Source of the DNA: Ananas comosus
Lineage: Eukaryota; Streptophyta; Magnoliopsida; Poales; Bromeliaceae
Direction of reading: 5' to 3'
DNA: 64,000 bases
NCBI RefSeq assembly: GCF_001540865.1
Contig: NC_033621.1
Span: 9,088,435 to 9,152,434, forward strand
The notes beneath the pieces were generated by a model. That model saw nothing but the letters and a program-made list of their open reading frames with translations, had not been told where the DNA came from and did no database searches. The translations under genes and the position numbers were made by a program. Positions 56,905-64,000 of the stretch are shown piece by piece; the stretch's first letter is position 1; each line of letters starts with the position of its first letter.

Positions 56905-59718
56905 TTTGAAGTGAAAAATTTTTTTTTTTTCTAATCATAATCGAAACCAATTAGATTCTGACTCAAATAATTTTGAAAGGTCTTATGTTGACCAGAAAAT
57001 TTTGGGGCCAATAATTACAATTTAAAATCCACAATAGGCCTATTCATAAATGTGAGGGGGTGGGCCCTTACGAAAGCCCAAACAAATTTTAAAAAAAAAA
57101 ATGTGAGTGGGTGAGCCCTTACGAAAGCCCAAACAAAAAAAAAANAAAAAAAAAAAAAAAAGAAAGAAAAAAAAAGAAAAAAAGAAAGTGTTCCTAACTT
57201 CTACCTTTTTCCACAAGGAAAACGCCAACATCAAAGAACGTTGTTATTGCATCAACAAACTCAATAATATTGGAGGCGGGTTTGCGAGTCTGCTTGCCCA
57301 CGTCCGTCCTGATATTCGAAACTGCAGGTGCCTCAATCCAATTTGGCGCGATTCCGGAAGATGTTCGAGCTGCTGTCATGGCTCAAATTCTTGCTGCTAC
57401 TGGGGGCATGACCACTCTCGTCGCCCCTTCACAGGATGTATCCAATGTGGTCATTCCTCGGCTGCTATCTCGAGGAAGACGATCCAATGTGGTCATCCCC
57501 AACCCTCCTCGCCGACTCATAGGCGAATGATTCACTTACCAACCTGCATCCAAGAGGATGGAGTCTGAGGGAAGACTGATATTCCCAAATGGCAGAGTGC
57601 AGAAAGCATCAATATTAGATAGGCTGGCGCTTTCTAATGATACTACAACCACCATTCCTCCAACGAGAGCGTCCTTTAAAAAGAATAACAGCCGCCAACT
57701 CCACAGAGGAAAAGTTGCTGGGGGTAAGGACAATAACGTTCAAGAGCCCCAAATGATTCAATCGACCGGCAGGTCGTTAAACTAAGCAAATATAGCCGAC
57801 AAAATGAGGCTAACGTGCGTAGTGAGGCCATCCTCATTAAACCATATAGTTGAAAGACATATCACTTCTCAATTGGTCAAAAAAAAAAAAATGTGGAGGA
57901 CATGTTGTCTAAACTTTTTAGACAATATGGGTAAAATATGAGCCACCGGCGGACTTGATTGTCCATATCGGACTTCAAGGGTAAAATTACAAAAATTTCC
58001 CGGCTGTGGTATGACCCCACAGGCAAAATTGGGATCCCCGCTGTGAGAAAACCTTTCGAGGCTCACAGGCAAAAGTTAGGGGAAGGTATCTGGTGAAAAC
58101 CCATTCGGGCACCAGAGTACCCAAAATATATTTTGCCTATGACGGAATGCTAACTTACCTTAGGGTCTGTTATGCGCAGCAATTTCGATTGCTTCTCGAG
58201 GCAAAATAAATAAAAATAATCCATATTACCTAAAATACATTTAGCCTATGACGGAATGCTAACTCACCTTAGGATCGGTTATGCGGAGCAATTTCGAGGC
58301 AAAATAAATAAAAATAATCCATATTTTTTATTACCCAAAATATATTTTGTCTATGACGGAATGCTAACTCACCTTAGGGTTGGTTATGCGTGGCAATTTC
58401 GATTGCTTCTCGAGGCAAAATAAATAAAAAAAAATATACATATTTCCTGATACAAAAAAAGGGGTGGAGGACATGTTGTCTAAATTTTTTTAGATAATAT
58501 GGGTAAAATATGAGCCACCAGCGGACTTGATTGTCCACATCGGACTTCAAGGGTAAAATTGCAAAAAATCCCTGGCTGTGGTATAACCCCACAGGCAAAA
58601 TTGGGATCCCCGCTGTGAGAAAACCTTTCGAGGCTCACAGGCAAAAGTTAGGGGAAGGTATTTGGTGAAAACCCATATGGGCGCCAGACTACCCAAAGAT
58701 CTATTTTTGCCTATGACGGAATGCTAATACACCTTAGGATCAATTAGCGCAGCAATTTTGATTGCTTCTCGATGCAAAATAAATAATAAAAAAAAATATA
58801 TATATATATATACTTCCTGAAAAAAAAATAATAAAAAAAAAAGACAGGTGGAGGACATGTTGTCTAATTTTTTTTAGACAATATGGGTAAAATATGAGCC
58901 GCTAGCGGACTTAATTGTCCACATCGGACTTCAAGGGTAAAATTGCAAAAAATCCCTGGCTGTGGTATAACCCCACAGGCAAAATTGGGATCCCCGCTGT
59001 GAGAAAACCTTTCGAGGCTCACAGGCAAAAGTTAGGGGAAGGTATTTGGTGAAAACCCATATGGGCGCCAGACTACCCAAAGATCTATTTTTGCCTATGA
59101 CGGAATGCTAATACACCTTAGGATCAATTAGCGCAGCAATTTTGATTGCTTCTCGATGCAAAATAAATAATAAAAAAAAATATATATATATATATACTTC
59201 CTGAAAAAAAAATAATAAAAAAAAAAGACAGGTGGAGGACATGTTGTCTAATTTTTTTTAGACAATATGGGTAAAATATGAGCCGCTAGCGGACTTAATT
59301 GTCCACATCGGACTTCAAGGGTAAAATTGCAAAAAATCCCTGGCTGTGGTATAACCCCACAGGCAAAATTGGGATCCCCGCTGTGAGAAAACCTTTCGAG
59401 GCTCACAGGCAAAAGTTAGGGGAAGGTATTTGGTGAAAACCCATATGGGCACCAGACTACCCAAAGATCTATTTTTGCCAATGACGGAATACTAACTCAC
59501 CTTAGGGTCGATTAGCGCGACAATTTCGATTTGCTTCTCGAAGACAAAATAAATCAATATTCACTAACATCCAATCGACTGCCATGTCGTTAAACTGAGC
59601 AGCACATATCCAATCGACCGCCATGTCGTTAAACTAAGCATTCCATATTCAAACCGACCGCCATGTCACTAAACTGAGCACCAAAACTCAAACCGACCGC
59701 CATGTCATTAAACTGAGC
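56905..59718. mobile_element. Insert with tandem repeats inside the nested element (Tat/Ogre-like UTR?)
   Basis: This interrupts the gag and 5' LTR of the minus element. 57270-57790 has open frames on + but no family I recognise. 57893-59560 is a tandem array and 59561-59722 a short-unit array. Phrases such as 'ggtgaaaacccatatgggcgcc' and 'caaaagttaggggaagg' remind me of untranslated parts of Tat/Ogre-type Ty3 elements, which are known to carry variable tandem repeats; this is inference. Two copies of 'gtgggcccttacgaaagcccaaacaaa'-like sequence lie near 57060 and 57112. Confidence 0.45.
57893..59560 (+). repeat. Hierarchical tandem array, 384-bp unit
   Basis: Unit starts ('gtggaggacatgttgtcta') lie at 57893, 58464, 58848 and 59232, with spacings of 571, 384 and 384. 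Units three and four are almost identical over most of their length. The first unit is longer because an inner segment ('gcctatgacggaatgctaac' to 'aataatccatatt', about 95-110 bp) is itself repeated three times at about 58113-58440. Each unit contains 'gggatccccgctgtgagaaaa'. Non-coding. Confidence 0.9.
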
Positions 59719-59722
59719 CACC
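59561..59722 (+). repeat. Short tandem repeat, about 38-bp unit, four copies
   Basis: The unit 'aatcgaccgccatgtcgttaaactgagca' with small variations occurs four times in a row. A single related copy ('caatcgaccggcaggtcgttaaactaagca') lies upstream of the 384-bp array near 57759, so the two array types bracket each other. Confidence 0.85.
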
Positions 59723-60971
59723 TTAGATAGCTTTCCGATTGCTTGTCGTCACTTGCAATCGGCCTCCCGCGGCACTCGGCACCCGTTTGGGCCCGATCTC
59801 ACAGTTGCCCTCCAAGAGCGCGCCGCTCTGCCGCTTCAAGTGCTAGCGATCTTCGCCTTACCGCTACGGTGCTCGGGACCCGATTTCACGATTTATGGAC
59901 ATCGCCTCGACCCTCCAAGCGGAAACGAAGCTACGAGCGCCCGTTTCTTCAATATCCTCGCAACGGCTTGTCGGATTGCCGAACCGACTTCGCCAACGTG
60001 TTTCGTTACCTACCAATTAGGTTTACGAAGGGTTAAATGAGATCAAACTCATCTACTTAAAAAAACTCCATTTTGGATGCCCTAGAATGCCTATACCATC
60101 AAACCCACCAAATCGAGCTATGAAATGGGGAAAAATCCATCATAATACCATTTCTAGGGTTTAAAACCCACTCCCAAGAAAACTACCATGAGAAGCCATG
60201 AAACTTACCTCTCAAGGGAGCTACAAAATGAAGAAGAAGATGAAGATGAAGATGAGGAAGAGGATCTCCTCCTTGGTCCTCTCCTTTTTCTCCTTTCCTT
60301 TCTCTTTTTCTTCTTCCCTTCTCTTTTCTCTTTTCTTTCTTTCCTTTCTTTTCCCCTTCGCACGATCAGAGGGAGAGAGGGAGAGTGGCTGAGGGAGTGA
60401 GAGAGAGAGGAAAAGATCTCTCTCTAATACCCTCTCTCATTTTGTAACAATATCCCCAAAGGCTCCTCAACTTTTCACCTCTTACACAGCCCTCACTGGG
60501 CGTTCTGCGCACTGAGGGACCGGTCTCCCTGACCTGGGACCGGTCCCAGGGGCCTCCCCCCGCGGGCACGCGTTCGGCAACCGGTCCCTCCCTGAGAGAC
60601 CGGTCCTCGGGAGACCGGTTCCCCTCAGAGAGACCGGTTCCCGAGAGCTAAACTTTCGGGACTTAGCCGATTTTCGGCTCTTCTCACTGGTGTCGTAGGC
60701 TGGGACCAGTCCCTCCTCTGCAAGGGACCGGTTGCATCAGCAACCCCGCAACCTTCAGCTGATGGGACCGGTCTCTCACTTCCAGAGACCGGTCCCCGAG
60801 AGCAACTTCAGCCCAAAAATGCAAATTGCATTATTTGCTCTCGCAGACTCCATTCTAATGCACTTCTCGGGTTTTGTGCATCCTAAGCTTTTCCAAAGCT
60901 TATCAACTCGACCCTTGGTCGATTCTGGACGAAGCACGACTCTCGGATTTGGAGAATTCCAGGGTATAACA
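59719..60971 (-). repeat. Truncated 5' LTR of the nested element
   Basis: Matches 53270-54546 of the 3' LTR nearly base for base, except for a deletion of about 27 bases near 60140 and scattered substitutions. It ends 'gggtataaca' before the cacta duplication. The remainder of the LTR (the part matching 51370-53269) is absent. Confidence 0.8.
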
Positions 60972-63027
60972 CACTAGGTCTATCCAGGCATAAGTATTTT
61001 AAGGAAAGAAAAGTAACCAGTACTAATGCATCTAATACTATGCCTGCAGAAGAATGTCAGTAGATACATATACTCGATGCAATAATAGAAATGCATGCAT
61101 GCTCAATTTATGAATAAACTTTGGCTCTTACCCAATCTTACCTGTTAACCTTGTTAACCCCAAACACTCACAACCCAAAATCCCTTAATAACGGGGGACT
61201 CGAACCTCCCTATGGACCGTCAACTGGTGGGGCTTTACCTCGCGCAGTGGTGACCAACTCCGGAGCACACCGCACGAGGGAGAGCGACCTCCCTCAAGCC
61301 ACGACGTATCGTGAGTATCGATCCAATCCTCAACTTGAGGATTCATAGCCACTAGTTACAATACCGATATCATGATAGGTCTCTACCTATTCATTCTTGC
61401 CACTCTCAAGGCTATACCTGTGATGATGCCATAATTGGTTAAACTATGTTTAATGGTTCATCTCGCAATGCCAATCTTGTTTCTATGTCAATGTCACCTT
61501 TGTTTTCTTTTGTCTGAGTCCAAACCTCACATTCACACACCTGAGGGTCTTACCACATATGTCCAGTTTTGGTTCAATCATTCTCTATGTTCAACTACGT
61601 TAGAAACATATAATGAAAGCAACCCGAATTCCACATGTATCTACCCTAATATGTATGAATGGCTATAAATAGATATATGCTCAATAAAAGGGAAAATAGA
61701 CATAGAAGGGAATCCAACGATTCCGGCGTGCACCTCCACCTTGTGAGGTATAGGGAAACTACTCCGATGAATCCCACGCTCAACCGATCGCCACTCGTCA
61801 ACCTACACCCCAAAATAGAGCCAAATTAGGCCCAATGTACACAAACCATGCTCTAGCATTTTCGTTTCGTCAAATGGAGTTGTCCCACGCATTTAGAGCA
61901 CCCCCAATTTGGTTTCTACGAGGTCAATTTGTCCTCGAAAAATCCTAGGGCAAAAGCCCTAATTTCCAAGCCCTAACAATGCCATTTAGGATTTCCTCGT
62001 GGATTGATCTCAACACTAAGCAAATAATAGCTTAGAATCCTCTAAGAAGCATTCTAACAAGGTTTTCAAGCCTTTAGAACCATCCCTAGGGACCCTACCT
62101 CAGCCCCTGTGTGTTCACCATGAGAGCACCTTGAGCTCTCATGGGTACCATGGCATCCATGGCTCAAAAGAGCCTCTAAAGCCCCTAAGAAGCACAAAGC
62201 TCCAATGCCCTAAGCCAAAATCCAAACCCTAGAGGAAAACCTTGCAAAACTCACCTCTAGTCCAAGCTCCATCATGGTTCTTCTTGTTGGAGAGCCCCTA
62301 GGACCACCNCTTCTCAAGCCTCCAACCAGCACCCTACTGGTTCAGGACAGCAAAGAGCCTTCCAAAACACTCCCTCACACGTGCACAAAGGTGCTGCAAC
62401 GCTCACAAATAGCGAAGAACGCACGCGGCGACGAAAACGAGCGAAATCGGCGAACTCGACGTAGAGAGAGAAAAACCCTAGAGAGAGAGAGAGAAGAAGG
62501 GAAGAGAAGCTTTCCCAGAACTCTTGCATACTCCACTGAAGTCCCAGAGCCGTGCTGGGATCAAATAGGTAGGTATCCAATGTGAAATTACCAAAATACC
62601 CAAGCTGCCACGAATCTGCCAGCTTGTACCGGTACAAGGTGATGGCTGTACCGGTACAGCAAGCAGAAAATGCTGAAATTTCGCAGGTCAATGCATTTTC
62701 TTAGTTTTTGCATTCCAATCACTCTCAAACTTGTCCAAACACTTGTTCTAACCTTTTAGAACATGTAGGAGTGACCCACACACCATTCCACACACTCGAA
62801 CTTCACAATTTGCAGAAGTTCAGTGTATTACACACTCCTTCAGGGACCGGTCCCCGAGAGCACAAAATCTGGGACTTAGCCAGATTTTCAGATTCTCTCT
62901 CTCGGGTCCCTTTTAGCTTCACTTATGGACTCTAATGCGCTTAGGGTCCATTCTAACTCATTCAACTCCGCGTTCCGCTCATTTTGACGGAACTCGACAC
63001 GATCTACGAGGGATGTGGTATGTTACA

Positions 63028-63040
63028 TTCTCCACCCCTA
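63028..63040 (-). promoter_or_regulatory. Polypurine tract of the chromovirus
   Basis: The complement reads AGGGGTGGAGAA, immediately before the TGTAACATACC end of the 3' LTR. It primes plus-strand synthesis in LTR retrotransposons. The same layout is seen at 42004 and, diverged, at 54547. Confidence 0.8.
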
Positions 63041-63092
63041 AAATTTAGTTTCGTCCGCGAAACTACTAATATTGAAATTTAAATTTCTTACC

Positions 63093-63981
63093 TCACTTTA
63101 GATCCTCGAAGAGGTGAGGATGACGCTCCCTCATTTCGCTTTCGAGCTCCCACGTCGCTTCCCGGTCATCATGTTCACACCAATGAACTTTAACATACGG
63201 GATTTCGCAGTTCCGAAGCTTTCGCACCTCCCGATCGGCAATATATGCTGGGAACTCCTCATATGTCATATCCTCTTGAAGCTCTATCGGTATATACGAG
63301 AGAATATGATCTGGGTCATACACATACTTGCGAAGTTGGGATACATGGAACACATCATGTACTCCCGCGAGCCTCGGTGGTAATGCCAACTTATAGGCCA
63401 CCGCACCAACTCGTTCCAAAATCTCGAAGGGTCCGATATAGCGGGGGCTCAGTTTCCCGCGAACACCGAACCGCTTAACTCCTCGCATCGGCGATACTTT
63501 TAGAAATACGCTGTCTCCTACCGCGAACTCAATATACTTTCGCCGCTTGTCAGCATAATTCTTGTGCCGTGATTGCGCCGTCACTAATCTTTGTCGGGCA
63601 AGGCGGACTTTCTCTTCCGCCTCCCGTACCATATCCAGGCCAAGAACCATCTTCTCGCCCATATCGCTTCAGTGTATTGGCGAGCGACAGGGCCTCGAAT
63701 GGCGCCATCGCAATGCTTTCTTGATAGCTGTTGTTGTATGCGAACTCCGCCATCGGTAAGTGATCGTGCCATCCGCCCTTATAATCAAGCACACACGCTC
63801 GAAGCATGTTCTCAAGTATTTGAATTGTCCTTTCCGATTGACCGTCACTTTGAGGATGGAATGCCGTACTAAAGTCGAGCCGCGTGCCTAATGCCTCATG
63901 TAAGCTCTTCCAAAAATGAGATGTGAACCTAGGGTCCCGATCCGATACAATAGATACCGGAACCCTGTGAAGTCTCACCAC
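63093..63981 (-). pseudogene. Ty3/chromovirus integrase C-terminal part with chromodomain-like tail (broken, runs off the window)
   Basis: Two overlapping frames make one broken protein. The first (63981-63550) holds the end of the integrase core: SDRDPRF with the second catalytic Asp, and [11 protein letters not shown] with the Glu, then [10 protein letters not shown] and MAPFEAL. The second (63662-63093) holds the GPF/Y-type module (FLKVSPMRGVKRFG, KLSPRYIGPFEILERVG, HDVFHVSQLRKY) and a C-terminal tail (REVRKLRNCEIPYVKVHW, EATWELESEMRERHPHLF) like the chromodomain of Tekay/Del-type chromoviruses. Between them a small deletion shifts the frame near 63680-63700, and an in-frame stop is present at 63669-63671. 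The first catalytic Asp and all upstream pol are beyond 64000. Confidence 0.85.
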
Positions 63982-64000
63982 CTCATCGATATAAATTGAG

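Larger units (their letters stand above)
51370..60971 (-). mobile_element. Nested gag-only LTR retrotransposon (9.6 kb), minus orientation
   Basis: LTR termini 'tgtcaagccccgcgac' (51370) and 'ggtataaca' (60971) are flanked by an identical 5-base duplication, cacta (51365-51369 and 60972-60976), so this is one insertion. The 3' LTR is 51370-54546, followed by a purine-tract complement 'ttctcctcctcttaaaaga'. The 5' LTR is present only as 59719-60971, closely matching 53270-54546. Between them a gag piece with CCHC knuckles (56544-56897) is the only recognisable protein; no protease, RT, RNase H or integrase is seen. A 2.8 kb repeat-bearing insert (56905-59718) replaces the rest of the 5' LTR and the start of gag. 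Confidence 0.75.
50836..63027 (-). mobile_element. 3' LTR of the chromovirus, split by the 9.6 kb nested element
   Basis: Outer pieces are 50836-51369 (starting 'tgtcacgccccaatcc') and 60977-63027 (ending 'gtggtatgttaca'). Together they make an LTR of about 2.6 kb in minus orientation. The right end adjoins a polypurine tract (complement of 63028-63040) and the integrase end. An internal terminus-like 'cagtgtattaca' at 62832 followed by 'cactcc' suggests that a further LTR fragment may be merged in, so the single-LTR reading is inference. The right piece holds the 'cgtacc/ctccggagcacaccg' block and a 'tgtaccggtaca' palindrome near 62650. Confidence 0.5.

Noticed and set aside
57270..57785. 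Possible coding genes on + in the insert
   Set aside because: Two short frames (86 and 75 residues) without a motif I can name; kept only as part of the unassigned insert.
57893..59722. CRISPR-like array
   Set aside because: Long 384-bp and 38-bp direct tandem units without unique spacers, in a plant retroelement; no cas genes.

Overview
The window is a TE-rich plant nuclear segment. The evidence is one large host gene with 51 coding exons and GT–AG introns, three kinds of non-autonomous DNA transposon, a 5S-bearing TRIM element and several Ty3-type LTR retroelements. The style of the protein and repeats fits a flowering plant, possibly a monocot, but I cannot name the species. Single ambiguous bases lie at 2015, 20885, 37580, 50301, 57145 and 62309.

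The only host gene I can support is NOT1/CNOT1, the scaffold of the CCR4-NOT deadenylase complex, on the + strand from 8196 to 34426. I joined 51 coding exons by hand. Every junction keeps frame and the sum is 7359 nt, or 2452 residues plus a stop. The order is N-terminal HEAT region, TTP-binding-type region, MIF4G (CAF1-docking) region, DUF3819 (CNOT9-docking) region and Not1 C-terminal domain. The gene is stretched to 26 kb by transposons inside introns: hAT-like elements in introns 15 and 38, a probable Mutator-like composite in intron 38, a MITE in intron 44, and a tandem Cassandra-like TRIM (three LTRs, two internal regions) in intron 47.

Left flank (1-8195): fragments of minus-oriented LTR elements with a tRNA-Met-type primer site (849-859), a (TA)n MITE (1568-1963), a probable solo LTR (2674-5217), a MITE (about 5655-5900), then an unassigned stretch leading to the NOT1 promoter and its CT-rich leader with two telo-box motifs.

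Right flank (34427-64000): almost entirely repeats. There is a copia-like primer-site region (about 35500-35830), a second copy of the intron-38 hAT family (36503-37096), a 3.3 kb minus-oriented LTR (38656-42003) with polypurine tract, and a TIR element (about 42471-43195). A plus-oriented LTR (43658-50058) carries a solo LTR of its own kind (44311-47323, duplication CTTAT). At the far right a minus-oriented chromovirus enters the window (integrase end 63093-63981, 3' LTR ending at 63027). Its LTR is split by a 9.6 kb gag-only element (51370-60971, duplication CACTA), which itself holds a 2.8 kb insert with 384-bp tandem repeats.

There is no prokaryotic system, CRISPR array, rRNA or tRNA gene. 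The most unusual material is the Cassandra-like tandem array, the ACCGGT motif arrays kept at one place in several LTR families, and the hierarchical tandem repeat inside the nested gag-only element.
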